Shown here: positions 8,504 through 17,099 of the stretch, one piece after another
Layout: every line of letters begins with the position of its first letter
How positions within the stretch are numbered: the stretch's first letter is position 1
NCBI RefSeq assembly: GCF_014522205.1
Contig: NZ_CP046884.1
Span: forward strand, 2,232,001 to 2,296,000
DNA from: Corynebacterium poyangense
GTDB taxonomy: Bacteria > Actinomycetota > Actinomycetes > Mycobacteriales > Mycobacteriaceae
DNA length: 64,000 bases
Direction of reading: 5' to 3'
The notes under the pieces: model-generated
What the model was told of the DNA's origin: nothing
Database searches by the model: none
Seen by the model: the letters and a program-made list of their open reading frames with translations, nothing else
Position numbers and translations under genes: made by a program

Positions 8504-9714
8504 CAGCTCCGACGGCAGAGCGACGCAGCGGGACAGTGGTGCGCCCGGTGCGGGCGTATTCTGCTAGTCACCTAAGTTCCGGCGAGTTGCTTCAGCTCGC
8601 TGCCACGATTCCGGAATTAGCAACCCACGACCCGGTGGATTCAGCGTTGCTAGCTTCTTTGGAAACGAACGCCCCGGAACTTCAGCCCCAGATTGCTCAG
8701 GAGTTTGATCCCGCCCGGCCGGATCGGCGCTATTCCCTAGCACGAAGCGGCGATCTGGTGATTATGCGCGGGGATTTAGAGGCGGTGTTGGAAAAATCCC
8801 AGCTGTCGGGGAAAGAAAAAGCCGCGTTGGTGCGACATGCCCGGAGCCATCGGCGTCGAGGACAACGACTTTTAGGGGTGGCTACCGCCAAAGCTGCCGG
8901 AGAAGCCCAAGAGGGAACGGCGCTAAAAGCGTCGGACAACTTTGCCCTACAAGGCTTTATTGCCCTGAGCTTGGAAAGCCGCTCCAAAGCCGAACGCGTG
9001 GCCGCACATAATCAACCACAATGGGTCCGGGTGCCGCTATGGCCCCTCTCCATTAGGGTTCTGCACTGGCTCAACGTGTTTTTCATCGTGACACTGTCAG
9101 TTTCCGGGTACTACATCATGAACCCGGCCTGGCTTCCAGCGCCCCCTCCTGTCCCCGATGAAAGCGGATTTACCTTTGGCTGGGTGCGCCTTATCCACTT
9201 TGTAGCCGCAACCGGCTGGCTAACCATGGGACTTTCCCGCGTATGGCTCTGGTTTTTCTCCCGCCACAAGCAACTCCGCTGGCGAGCCATGTGGCCCCTC
9301 GACTCCAAGGAATCTTTCCGCGGCCTGTGGGGCACTATCCGGCACTACGCGTTCTTAGACAAAGAAGGCCCTCTCTACATAACCCATAACCCGCTACAGC
9401 AACTCTCCTACACCGGGCTTTATGCTCTCTGCATCATTCAAATGGGTACCGGCCTAGCGCTCTTTGGGCTGTATAACCAATACAACGGTATCTGGCGGAT
9501 GCTGGCCTATCCTATTCACTGGATCGGAGTTCCCGAAGTCCGACTCATCCACACCGTGTTGATGTACGTGATTTGGGCTTTCGTGATTATCCACATCTAT
9601 TTGGCGGTGCGTGCCGATACCCTGGAGCGTCATGGTGGCGTTTCTTCCATGATTAGTGGAGCTGTCTGGTTACGACGAGGTGCTCAACCAGTTGATGGGC
9701 CACGCGTTGACTAG
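8500..9714 (+). CDS. hupC: Hydrogenase b-type cytochrome subunit with a P-type-ATPase-like N-terminal domain
   Basis: The C-terminal ~225 residues are a Ni/Fe-hydrogenase cytochrome b (PF01292-like). Four membrane segments and heme-ligand-type His are seen in RVLHWLN, LIHFVAATGW, RLIHTVLMY and IIHIYLAV. It would carry electrons from the exported dimer to menaquinone. Unlike the usual 200-240 aa HupC/HyaC, this protein has 404 aa. Its first ~165 residues read like the N-domain of a P-type cation ATPase: an RSGTVV segment where DKTGTLT would stand, then DPVDSALL, then EFDPARPDRRYS, MRGDLEAVLE (compare KGAPEAVLE), GQRLLGVA and FALQGFIAL. The phosphorylated Asp and the KGA Lys are absent, so catalysis is unlikely. 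The resemblance is my reading and was not computed. Confidence 0.9.
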   Translation: MTAPTAERRSGTVVRPVRAYSASHLSSGELLQLAATIPELATHDPVDSALLASLETNAPELQPQIAQEFDPARPDRRYSLARSGDLVIMRGDLEAVLEKSQLSGKEKAALVRHARSHRRRGQRLLGVATAKAAGEAQEGTALKASDNFALQGFIALSLESRSKAERVAAHNQPQWVRVPLWPLSIRVLHWLNVFFIVTLSVSGYYIMNPAWLPAPPPVPDESGFTFGWVRLIHFVAATGWLTMGLSRVWLWFFSRHKQLRWRAMWPLDSKESFRGLWGTIRHYAFLDKEGPLYITHNPLQQLSYTGLYALCIIQMGTGLALFGLYNQYNGIWRMLAYPIHWIGVPEVRLIHTVLMYVIWAFVIIHIYLAVRADTLERHGGVSSMISGAVWLRRGAQPVDGPRVD

Positions 9715-10276
9715 TACCACTGAGAAACGCTGCATTACCGTCTTAGCGGTTGGAAATCCCATTTTGCACGATGATGGCACGGGGCAGGCTATCTTGGCTT
9801 CTCTTCAGAATCAGCCTCAGGACTGCTGGCAGCCTAAATCCCAAGACCACAGGTCACCGGGCTCCATGTCGGCACCTTCCCAGCATCCGCACTATCCAGA
9901 CGTTCACTTTATTGATGGCGGCATCTCCGGGATGGAATTGCTACCCATTATTCAAGACGCCTCCCATCTTCTGATTCTGGACGCCATTGCCGGATCTCAA
10001 CCCGGAACCGTAGTGAGCTTAGAAGGCGATCAGATCCCCCGGTTGCGTCGAGCTAAACTATCGCCCCACCAGGTGGGACTGTTGGATTTACTGTCCGCCA
10101 CGCGTCTCATAGGTGGAGAACCTCAGCAGGTGGCTGCCGTAGGAATTGTGCCAGACCGCCTGGATCCTGGGGTGGGGTTGAGCAATCCGGTACGCAGTGC
10201 TTTGCCGGACGCCACCGACGAAGCACGACGTATTTTGCAGGGATGGCTCTCCGCTACTCCACATCAATATGTTTGA
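9695..10276 (+). CDS. hupD: Hydrogenase maturation endopeptidase, HupD/HyaD family
   Basis: Nickel-dependent protease that removes the C-terminal peptide of the large subunit after metal insertion. The family signature GNPILHDDGTG is near residue 20, with the metal-binding Asp. A further Asp occurs in LILDAIAG, and SPHQVGLLDLL supplies the conserved His. At 193 aa it is longer than the usual 160-180, mainly through an insertion rich in Pro, Ser and Gln (about residues 35-65). I used the ATG at 9695, which overlaps the cytochrome b gene by 20 bp; a GTG at 9656 is also in frame. Its 3' end overlaps the 3' end of the convergent second hypA by 23 bp. Confidence 0.88.
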   Translation: MGHALTSTTEKRCITVLAVGNPILHDDGTGQAILASLQNQPQDCWQPKSQDHRSPGSMSAPSQHPHYPDVHFIDGGISGMELLPIIQDASHLLILDAIAGSQPGTVVSLEGDQIPRLRRAKLSPHQVGLLDLLSATRLIGGEPQQVAAVGIVPDRLDPGVGLSNPVRSALPDATDEARRILQGWLSATPHQYV

Positions 10277-10589
10277 TGTGGAATTCCCGGCCATGCCGCA
10301 GATCTGCGGTCGGAGTACCGCACACCGGGCAGCGCAGATCAAAGAACTCATCTATTTCTTGCTCACGGTGACAGTGCGGGCACCACACCGTTGCCGGGAT
10401 GATGGTCAGGTCCAAGGCCGCCTCCGCGCAGCAGCTATCCAGCCGTGCAATGGGCCAGGCTCCGTCGAGCGCCTCGGGAACTGCCCCGCTTCGAGTACCC
10501 ACGTTCAGGGCCACGGCAATTACCCGACGTCCCTGAGCGACCTCAGAAACCGCATCTACTACCCCACTCAGCAAGCCCAGTTCATGCAT
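10254..10589 (-). CDS. hypA2: Hydrogenase nickel incorporation protein HypA (copy 2)
   Basis: Second HypA/HybF-type nickel chaperone, 111 aa, starting with ATG and the essential MHE N-terminus. It carries a complete zinc site, CPHC and CPVC separated by about a dozen residues, unlike copy 1, which lacks one Cys. It stands alone on the minus strand, convergent with hupD and divergent from the large-subunit-like gene at 10641, with 51 bp between the two starts. Two HypA proteins could act at different steps, or one may serve the orphan large-subunit homologue. The sequence does not decide this. Confidence 0.9.
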   Translation of the reverse strand: MHELGLLSGVVDAVSEVAQGRRVIAVALNVGTRSGAVPEALDGAWPIARLDSCCAEAALDLTIIPATVWCPHCHREQEIDEFFDLRCPVCGTPTADLRHGREFHIKHIDVE

Positions 10590-10640
10590 AACTTCTATTA
10601 TGCGCCGGTATTCTTGATCCGGAAGGGAGCCTGATACATC

Positions 10641-11783
10641 GTGCCGACGCTGAAATTAGACCAGGACATAAATCCTTTCGGGGTTGATATCTGCGTAGAT
10701 TATGAGACCCCTCCTAGAGCCTGGCTGGATCTTGATGCTCTTCCGCGCCTAGAGCCACACCTTCGTGGCCGCCCGGTGCTAGAGGTGCCCGATATTGTGA
10801 AAAGGTTGTGCGGGATTTGCCCTACCCCGCATCACCTGGCCGGCGTACGTGCGCTCGAAGACCTATTAGGTATCAGCACCATTCCACCCACTGCGATGCT
10901 TACTCGTCTTCTCCTTCACCACGCCAGTGTCATTGACACCTTTTCGCCCCGACTCCTCGGCACTCACCGGCATCTTGCTATCCACGCGCGCAACACCGGA
11001 AAACTCCTCCTGCGTACAGCCGGATGCTCCGGCCATTTCCCAGATGTGGCGGTCGTGGGAGGGGTGCGCGCACATGCTGACTCCACCTATCGGGACGCTG
11101 CTGAAGAAGCGGTAGAAAAACTCATCGCCGAGTTAGAGCAGGCCGACATCCCGGATATTCCGGCCCCCGGATGGGATGGCGGGGTAGACCTGATGCTGGA
11201 GCCTCACCCCTTGGGCGACAGTATTCGCGCAGGCGATGAAACACTAGCGATTCATCAATTGCCCGAAGTTGTCCGCGAAACCTACCCTGGTCATGCAGAC
11301 TGCCGACCACGAATTCAACTTGAGGGAACATGGCGGTTATGGCGAACCGGCCCCGCTGTTCGCCACGGCAGCGCTGGGGTAGCCGCGTTGGAAGCTAGCT
11401 GCCGGGCAGCTAAGGACTTGCTGGCTAGGAAGGAGTTGTGGTCCGGCGAGACGCGGTTATCGGTGGACATTGATCACCATGTCACAGGGGTGGGAGTGGG
11501 GTTAATTGATGGGCCGCGCGGAGTGTTGGCACATCTCTATCAGGCGAACAATGGGGTGCTAGAGCACTGCCAGATCTTAACTCCGACTGCGCAAAACGCC
11601 GCGTGGTTAGCGGATATGTTAAGTAGCGCTATCGCTAGGTATCCGAAGGACCAGGGAGATCAGACCCGGCTTTTCACTGAGCTAGAATGCGCTGTCCGGT
11701 TAGCTGACCCTTGTCTCCCCTGTACCCACGCACCTGCTGGCATGATGGATATCAATATCCATGACCAGTCTGGGAGGCGATAA
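10641..11783 (+). CDS. Orphan [NiFe]-hydrogenase large-subunit homologue (HupK/HoxV-like scaffold or group-3-like paralogue)
   Basis: Protein of 380 aa with GTG start and GGAAGGGA upstream. It has the L1-type motif RLCGICPTPHH (about residue 54) and a C-terminal DPCLPCTHA. It is far shorter than HupL (581 aa), and no small subunit is next to it. The C-terminal motif has one residue fewer between the last Cys and His (CTH) than the usual CxxC-x2-H, followed by about 18 residues. Degenerate large-subunit homologues of similar length (HupK of rhizobia, HoxV of Ralstonia) act as scaffolds for the Fe(CN)2CO group before transfer to the real subunit. The position next to hypC-hypC-hypD, the iron-loading proteins, fits that role. 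A small group-3-like enzyme cannot be excluded. Confidence 0.75.
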   Translation: MPTLKLDQDINPFGVDICVDYETPPRAWLDLDALPRLEPHLRGRPVLEVPDIVKRLCGICPTPHHLAGVRALEDLLGISTIPPTAMLTRLLLHHASVIDTFSPRLLGTHRHLAIHARNTGKLLLRTAGCSGHFPDVAVVGGVRAHADSTYRDAAEEAVEKLIAELEQADIPDIPAPGWDGGVDLMLEPHPLGDSIRAGDETLAIHQLPEVVRETYPGHADCRPRIQLEGTWRLWRTGPAVRHGSAGVAALEASCRAAKDLLARKELWSGETRLSVDIDHHVTGVGVGLIDGPRGVLAHLYQANNGVLEHCQILTPTAQNAAWLADMLSSAIARYPKDQGDQTRLFTELECAVRLADPCLPCTHAPAGMMDINIHDQSGRR

Positions 11784-11784
11784 C

Positions 11785-12105
11785 ATGTGCCTTGGTGTAC
11801 CAGGACAAGTGCAGGCCCTGAGCAACCCCGGCAGCGGTAACCTCGCCGGCCCACTTGGGGTAGCTGAGGTAGATGTGGCAGGTCAGCGTCGATCAGTTTC
11901 CCTGGCATACACCCCGGAGGTCAGTGTTGGTGATTGGGTATTGATTTCTCATGGTTTCATCATGGATATCATCAGTGAAGAAGATGCCCAAGAAATCCTC
12001 GATACGATTTCCCATCACCAGTTGCTCCGCCCGGAGCTATTACCGACAGGTAAAGAAAGGTTGCAGGATGTGTCTCGGCGTTCCGGCACAGATTACAAGA
12101 ATTGA
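11785..12105 (+). CDS. hypC1: HypC/HybG family hydrogenase maturation chaperone (copy 1)
   Basis: HypC binds HypD and the large-subunit precursor to carry the Fe(CN)2CO unit. The ATG at 11785 directly gives the invariant MCLGVPG, where Cys2 is functional. It starts 2 bp after the stop of the orphan large-subunit-like gene, with tgggaggcga as ribosome-binding site. The protein has 106 aa, longer than the usual 75-95, and its last 13 codons overlap the start of copy 2 in another frame. Two tandem HypC proteins suggest separate partners, as with HypC and HybG in E. coli. Confidence 0.92.
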   Translation: MCLGVPGQVQALSNPGSGNLAGPLGVAEVDVAGQRRSVSLAYTPEVSVGDWVLISHGFIMDIISEEDAQEILDTISHHQLLRPELLPTGKERLQDVSRRSGTDYKN

Positions 12106-12334
12106 GGCCCCTGGACGGGCGACCGTGGAAATCAGTGGGGTGAGTAGAGAAATCTCCACTGACCTCTTAGCGGGAGAAGACATTACCCCTGGCCAGTGGG
12201 TATTGGTGCATGTAGGATTTGCGCTTTCGGTCATTGATGAAGAAGAAGCTGCCTTGACTTTGCAACAGATTCAGCAACTTGGCGGCGGCACCTTTGAGGA
12301 TGAGTTGGATTCTTTCCGGGGGTCTCGGATATGA
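12068..12334 (+). CDS. hypC2: HypC/HybG family hydrogenase maturation chaperone (copy 2)
   Basis: Second HypC, 88 aa, starting MCLGVPAQI at the ATG at 12068. The start lies inside the 3' end of copy 1, overlapping by 38 bp, with aaaggttgcagg upstream as a possible ribosome-binding site. It keeps Cys2 and the HVGFALSVIDEEEA segment typical of the family. Its stop overlaps the hypD start (ATGA), so it is translationally coupled to its usual partner. The two copies differ clearly in the middle part, so this is not a recent duplication. Confidence 0.93.
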   Translation: MCLGVPAQITRIEAPGRATVEISGVSREISTDLLAGEDITPGQWVLVHVGFALSVIDEEEAALTLQQIQQLGGGTFEDELDSFRGSRI

Positions 12335-13464
12335 AGTACGTCGATGAATTTCGGGATCCGGATGCCGCGCGGGCGCTGATCACCAAAATTAACCATGATG
12401 CAGCACAACTGGATCGGCCTATTGCGCTGATGGAGATCTGTGGCGGACATACCCACACGATTTATCGCTACGGCCTGGAAAATCTCCTTCCGGAAAATAT
12501 CGAACTCGTTCATGGCCCCGGCTGTCCGGTGTGCGTAATCCCGATGGGCCGCATCGATGATGCGGTGTGGTTGGCGCAGCAAGATAACGTCACCTTCACC
12601 ACCTTTGGTGACATGATGCGGGTGCCCGGTTCCGAGCAATCCTTATTAGATGCCCGCGCTGACGGTGCAGATGTCCAGTTTGTCTACTCCCCTTTGGATG
12701 CGCTCCGCATCGCCGAAGAAAACCCCCAGCGTGAAGTGGTGTTCTTTGCCGTCGGTTTTGAAACTACTGCCCCATCAACCGCCGCAACCCTGGTTGCTGC
12801 ACGTAACCGCGGAATCACTAATTTCAGTGTTTTTTCCAACCACGTCTTTACCGAACCCCCGTTGCGCGCCATCGTCGATGAAGGCCGCACCCGGATTGAC
12901 GGTTTTATTGGGCCAGGGCATGTATCTGCGGTAACTGGGGCACATAGCTTCCAGTTCTTGGCTAGCGACTATAACCGTCCGGTAGCGGTATGCGGTTTCG
13001 AGCCCCTGGACATTCTCCAAGGTGTGGCCATGCTCCTGAGCCAGTTCCTCTCTGATGCCCCGGCACGAGTGGATAACCAATACGCCCGAGTTGTTACGCC
13101 CGACGGCAATCTGGTGGCCCAAAAACTCATGAACCAGGCATTTCAGGTGCGAGATTCCTTTGAATGGCGTGGCCTAGGATGGCTACCCCACTCTGGAATG
13201 GCAGTAAGCCAGGAATTCGCCGACTGGGATGCTGAGAAACGCTTTACGGTTCCCGGTCAACGGGTAGCAGATCCTGTGGCCTGTGAATGTGGATCAGTCC
13301 TCACCGGGCGAATCAAACCCTGGCAATGCCGCGTTTTTGGAACCGCATGTACCCCGGCGACTCCCATCGGAACCTGCATGGTATCCCCTGAGGGGGCCTG
13401 CGCAGCCTATTACAACTTTGGCCGACTAGACCGCGAGGCGACCCACAATCTAACCCGTCAGTAA
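12331..13464 (+). CDS. hypD: Hydrogenase maturation protein HypD
   Basis: HypD (377 aa) is the FeS scaffold on which, with HypC and HypE, the Fe(CN)2CO group is assembled. Diagnostic motifs are CGGHTH (about residue 38), GPGCPVC (about 66), GFETTAPSTA (about 140), and a Cys-rich C-terminus with CECGSVLTG and the further Cys of the [4Fe-4S] site. The length is standard. It is the last gene of the hydrogenase locus and ends 43 bp before a strong inverted repeat that separates it from convergent lysS. Confidence 0.97.
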   Translation: MKYVDEFRDPDAARALITKINHDAAQLDRPIALMEICGGHTHTIYRYGLENLLPENIELVHGPGCPVCVIPMGRIDDAVWLAQQDNVTFTTFGDMMRVPGSEQSLLDARADGADVQFVYSPLDALRIAEENPQREVVFFAVGFETTAPSTAATLVAARNRGITNFSVFSNHVFTEPPLRAIVDEGRTRIDGFIGPGHVSAVTGAHSFQFLASDYNRPVAVCGFEPLDILQGVAMLLSQFLSDAPARVDNQYARVVTPDGNLVAQKLMNQAFQVRDSFEWRGLGWLPHSGMAVSQEFADWDAEKRFTVPGQRVADPVACECGSVLTGRIKPWQCRVFGTACTPATPIGTCMVSPEGACAAYYNFGRLDREATHNLTRQ

Positions 13465-13507
13465 TCTGCGGGTGAGGGCTAGAGATCACCCGACCATCAT
13501 CTACCCA

Positions 13508-13550
13508 CCACAAGAAGCCAGCACAACTTAGGCGTGCTGGCTTCTTGTGG
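13508..13550. terminator. Bidirectional terminator between hypD and lysS
   Basis: Perfect 17-bp inverted repeat (CCACAAGAAGCCAGCAC pairing with its complement) with a 9-nt loop, centred between two convergent genes. Only weak T-rich runs flank it, but stem strength and position support a shared terminator. Confidence 0.8.
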
Positions 13551-13557
13551 TTTGGGG

Positions 13558-15177
13558 CTAGTTTTCCGGTTTCACCATGGGGAAAAGTACGGTTTCCCGG
13601 ATCCCCAGACCAGTCAACGCCATCAACAGGCGATCAATGCCCATACCATTACCGGACGTTGGCGGCATTCCTTGTTCCATGGCTCGAAGGAAGTCCTCAT
13701 CTAAAACCATGGCTTCTTCATCGCCACCCGCGGCTAACCGTGCCTGATCTTCAAAACGTTCGCGTTGAATCACCGGGTCAATAAGTTCTGAATAACCGGT
13801 TGCCAACTCGAATCCCCGCACATAGAGATCCCATTTTTCAGTCACCCCGCGCTGGCTACGATGCTGTCGAGTAAGCGGGGAGGTTTCAACTGGGAAGTTC
13901 TTCACAAACACCGGACCGTACAGTTGGTCCGCACAGAGATGCTCCCACATCTCCTCAACGAGTTTTCCATGACCCCATCCGCCCTTTTCCGGCACATCCA
14001 AGCCAATCACCGCGGCAATGTCGCGCAATTCTTCTAAGCTGGAATCAACAGTCACTTCCGGTTGACCAGGGAATTTCCGTTGAAGCGCCTCGTTGAGCGA
14101 GGGGTACATTTCCATTTCTTGCCACTGCCCGGAGAAATCGTAGCTACTGCCATCAGCCAACGTGACGTTGAGGGTTCCGAACACTTCCTGGGCGACGTGC
14201 TGGATGAGACGTCGAATTAAATCTGCCCCGTCGTCATAGGTGCCCCAGGCCTGATAGGTTTCCAGCATGGCAAACTCTGGGGAATGGGAGGAGTCCACTC
14301 CCTCGTTGCGGAAATTGCGGTTTACTTCAAACACTCGATCAATACCGCCCACGACGCAGCGTTTGAGGTAGAGCTCAGGGGCAATGCGCAGGTATAGGTC
14401 AATGTCGAGGGCATTGGAGTGAGTCAGGAAGGGTCGAGCCGCTGCTCCCCCGTGGAGAGTCTGCAACATGGGGGTTTCTACTTCCAGGAACCCTTCTTGC
14501 TCAAGGAAGTTCCGCAGAGCACGCATAACCTTAATGCGGATGAGGGCATTCTTGCGCGCCGTGTCTCGCATAATGAGATCGGTATAGCGGTGTCTAATCC
14601 TGGTTTCTTCTGCCATATCCGCAAAACTCACCGGCAAGGGGCGTAGGGACTTGGCGGCTAATTGCCAGGACTGCGCCATGACTGACAACTCTCCCCGCTT
14701 GGAAGAAATCACCCGCCCAGTCACAGAGACAATATCGCCCATATCAACATCTCGTTTCCAGGCGGCTAGGGATTCTGCTCCTACTTCCCGTAACGAAAGC
14801 ATGGCTTGAACCTGGGTGCCGTCACCATCTTGCAAAGTCGCAAAACACAGTTTTCCGGTATTGCGCATAAACATCAGTCGGCCAGCAATGGAGACCACAT
14901 CCTCGGTCTCTTCTCCGATGGCCAGATAGCGCACCTGCGGGGAATCTTCCGGGGCGGTTTCCTCCGCAGCTAACACGTGATAGCGTGCGCGTAGCTCAGC
15001 AAGGGAAATAGTGCGGGCGACGGAAACCGGGTAAGGATCTACCCCTTCTGATAACAATCTCTCGCGCTTTTCCCGCCGGATCCGCAATTGTTCCGGGACA
15101 TCCTGCTTGGTGTTCTGATTTTTCTCCTGAGCCTTAGTCACGCTAGTTAGGTTAGCTGACTGGTGATGATCCAGCAT
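13558..15177 (-). CDS. lysS: Lysyl-tRNA synthetase, class II
   Basis: Charges tRNA-Lys with lysine in the cytoplasm. The 539-aa protein has the N-terminal OB-fold anticodon-binding domain (about residues 75-200) and a class II core. Motif 1 is FLEVETPML. Motif 2 is [16 protein letters not shown]. Motif 3 is [13 protein letters not shown] near the C-terminus. About 40 charged residues precede the OB fold. The start is uncertain: neither the ATG at 15177 nor the GTG at 15141 has a clear Shine-Dalgarno sequence. It follows bioF by 21 bp, so bioW-bioF-lysS may be cotranscribed. In mycobacteria lysS lies close to panC, which here is about 13 kb away. Confidence 0.97.
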   Translation of the reverse strand: MLDHHQSANLTSVTKAQEKNQNTKQDVPEQLRIRREKRERLLSEGVDPYPVSVARTISLAELRARYHVLAAEETAPEDSPQVRYLAIGEETEDVVSIAGRLMFMRNTGKLCFATLQDGDGTQVQAMLSLREVGAESLAAWKRDVDMGDIVSVTGRVISSKRGELSVMAQSWQLAAKSLRPLPVSFADMAEETRIRHRYTDLIMRDTARKNALIRIKVMRALRNFLEQEGFLEVETPMLQTLHGGAAARPFLTHSNALDIDLYLRIAPELYLKRCVVGGIDRVFEVNRNFRNEGVDSSHSPEFAMLETYQAWGTYDDGADLIRRLIQHVAQEVFGTLNVTLADGSSYDFSGQWQEMEMYPSLNEALQRKFPGQPEVTVDSSLEELRDIAAVIGLDVPEKGGWGHGKLVEEMWEHLCADQLYGPVFVKNFPVETSPLTRQHRSQRGVTEKWDLYVRGFELATGYSELIDPVIQRERFEDQARLAAGGDEEAMVLDEDFLRAMEQGMPPTSGNGMGIDRLLMALTGLGIRETVLFPMVKPEN

Positions 15178-15198
15178 TAACCGGATAACAAACCCAGA

Positions 15199-16380
15199 TC
15201 AACGCGGAGAGCGGAGGATAGAGATAAGTTCATCCGCGAGGCGTCGAAGCTGTTCCGTGCGATGGGTTGCCATCACAGTTATCCGGATAATAGCTTCTTC
15301 CTCCTTCACTGTGGGATAGCGAATTGCGGGCGCAAAAAACCCTGCGTCGCGAAGTTTTTCCGAAACCGCTAGGGCCTGGGCGCTATGCCCTATCGGAACC
15401 GGGATGATGGGGGTGTCTAAGGGCCTGGACAGAAGACCAGCCTCGGTTAAAACAGTGCTCAGGAAGCGGGCGTTGTTTTGCAGCTGATGAACTAGCTCCG
15501 GGTGGTCGCGGACGATATGAAGGGCAGCTCGGACAGAGGCAACGGTGATCGGCGAAGGTGCCGTAGAAAAGATATAGGACCGAGCCCGGTTGCGCAGATA
15601 GTGAATAATCGGCTGACGAGCCACGACGAATCCGCCTTCTGCGCCTAGAGCTTTAGAGGCAGTACCAATAAGTAGATCCGGTAAGAACCCATACAGGTCA
15701 ACACAACCACGGCCTCGTTTCCCTACCGTGCCAATGGCGTGGGCATCATCAATCATGGTCCAAGCCTGGTAGCGGGTGGCAAGAGACTGAATACCGGCAA
15801 CATCCGCGTACGTCGAATGCATACTAAACAGCCCATCGCTGACTATCAGGGTGTGAGGCTGAACTCGGCTAGCTAATAGTTGTTCTAGTTCATGGAGGTT
15901 GCCGTGAGGAAACACCGCCACCTGGGCTTTAGCTAGCCGCGCCCCATCGATAATGCTGGCGTGGTTGAGTTCATCCGAGATGATGAGGGTATCTGGCCCC
16001 GCTACTGCAGCAATGGTGGATAAGTTGGCTTGATAACCGGTGGCAAAGAAGATGGAGTCCTCTGCACCTAAAAACTCAGCGATGTCGGATTCTAGGGCCT
16101 GATGGAGCTGTTGGGTGCCGGTGGTCAGCCGGGAGCCACCGCTACCGGCCCCGTATTCTTTTGCGGCTTTTTGAGCGGCTGCTATGACTCGCTGATCTGT
16201 GGCTAACCCCAGGTAGTTGGAGCTGGCAAAAAGCAACACGTCTTCTTCGTCAATGGTGGCCTCAGGTGTTTGAGGAGAGAAGAAGACTCGTTCGGTGCGT
16301 TCTAAATCCCGACTCCGCCATTGGTGGTTTTCGGCGGCGCAGAACTGTTCTAGTGAGTTGGGCTGCGCTTGAGTATTCAT
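15199..16380 (-). CDS. bioF: 8-amino-7-oxononanoate synthase
   Basis: PLP enzyme of the alpha-oxoamine synthase family (393 aa) that condenses pimeloyl thioester with alanine in biotin synthesis. The glycine-rich SSNYLGLATD and GAGSGGSRLT segments are present, as is DDAHAIG (the PLP-ring Asp and stacking His). The Schiff-base Lys lies in TASKALGAEGGF. It overlaps the upstream bioW by 4 bp (ATGA). That pairing favours BioF over the related 2-amino-3-ketobutyrate ligase, because BioW makes the pimeloyl-CoA substrate. Confidence 0.93.
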   Translation of the reverse strand: MNTQAQPNSLEQFCAAENHQWRSRDLERTERVFFSPQTPEATIDEEDVLLFASSNYLGLATDQRVIAAAQKAAKEYGAGSGGSRLTTGTQQLHQALESDIAEFLGAEDSIFFATGYQANLSTIAAVAGPDTLIISDELNHASIIDGARLAKAQVAVFPHGNLHELEQLLASRVQPHTLIVSDGLFSMHSTYADVAGIQSLATRYQAWTMIDDAHAIGTVGKRGRGCVDLYGFLPDLLIGTASKALGAEGGFVVARQPIIHYLRNRARSYIFSTAPSPITVASVRAALHIVRDHPELVHQLQNNARFLSTVLTEAGLLSRPLDTPIIPVPIGHSAQALAVSEKLRDAGFFAPAIRYPTVKEEEAIIRITVMATHRTEQLRRLADELISILRSPR

Positions 16381-17084
16381 GCCACAATCACCGGTTGTTC
16401 TTTGAGATAGGTCTTCAATCGCGCTACGTCCGTCCCGGCCGCTACCACCACAATGCGGGTTCCGATTAATTCACCCGGATCCTTAAGCATCGGGATCCGG
16501 TGATAAACCCCTTGGCAGGCGACATAGCCAGTGGTGTAATCGGGGTCATCGCTGATACATAATTCGGCTAGCACTCCCGGTCCGCTGGCGACCTTGGATG
16601 CCACCGCCATAGCTTCAGCATGGTGGTTCTTGACACTCTGTGCCGGATCTGCACCAGCAAGGTCTAAGTGACTTGCCCTCACCACTGTCGCTAAATCCCG
16701 TCCCTGATCATCAATGACCCGTGCACCTGGAACACCCGTCACGGTCACCAATTGCGAGAGCATGTCATTGGCCACCGTGGGGGATATTCCTATTTCCACC
16801 AGAATGTCCGCAACCAAACGTCGAGCCTCGTGTTTATGGTCGACGCTATAATCTCGGCGGTTCAAAGCAGGAACCACCCCAATATCTGCCGCCTCAAGTG
16901 ACTGAATGCTCAGATGTATCGTGTCGGGAGGCCCTAAGGGGTGCTGCCTTGCGCGCTGCTCTAAGGCAGCTAGTGCCCGTGGGACGTCAGGAAAACTAAT
17001 AATCCGTTCTGCCCCAGAGATATGGTGACCCTGGCTCAGCGCCCGCATGGTGACGCTATACGGTTTCGGGGGGATGGCGTTCAC
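16377..17084 (-). CDS. bioW: 6-carboxyhexanoate--CoA ligase (pimeloyl-CoA synthetase)
   Basis: BioW activates free pimelate to pimeloyl-CoA with ATP, the entry step to biotin that replaces the BioC/BioH route. The 235-aa protein (family usually about 240-260) starts at GTG 17084 after GGGAAGG. It shows the N-terminal SVTMRALSQGHHISGAERI block, RRDYSVDHKHEARRLV in the middle, and the VTGVPGARVIDDQGRDL segment. It is translationally coupled to bioF. A BioQ-type palindrome lies 15 bp upstream of the start, supporting a dedicated biotin-regulated promoter. Most C. glutamicum-like strains lack this pathway, so the pair may have been acquired. Confidence 0.92.
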   Translation of the reverse strand: MNAIPPKPYSVTMRALSQGHHISGAERIISFPDVPRALAALEQRARQHPLGPPDTIHLSIQSLEAADIGVVPALNRRDYSVDHKHEARRLVADILVEIGISPTVANDMLSQLVTVTGVPGARVIDDQGRDLATVVRASHLDLAGADPAQSVKNHHAEAMAVASKVASGPGVLAELCISDDPDYTTGYVACQGVYHRIPMLKDPGELIGTRIVVVAAGTDVARLKTYLKEQPVIVA

Positions 17085-17099
17085 CTTCCCAAGAATACT

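Noticed and set aside
9656..9694. Longer start for hupD at GTG 9656
   Set aside because: It would overlap the cytochrome gene by 59 bp and add residues not typical of the family; the ATG at 9695 suffices.
15135..15160. DtxR-box-like TTAGGTTAGC near the lysS start
   Set aside because: Only the left half matches the 19-bp consensus, it lies within lysS coding sequence, and no iron gene is nearby.
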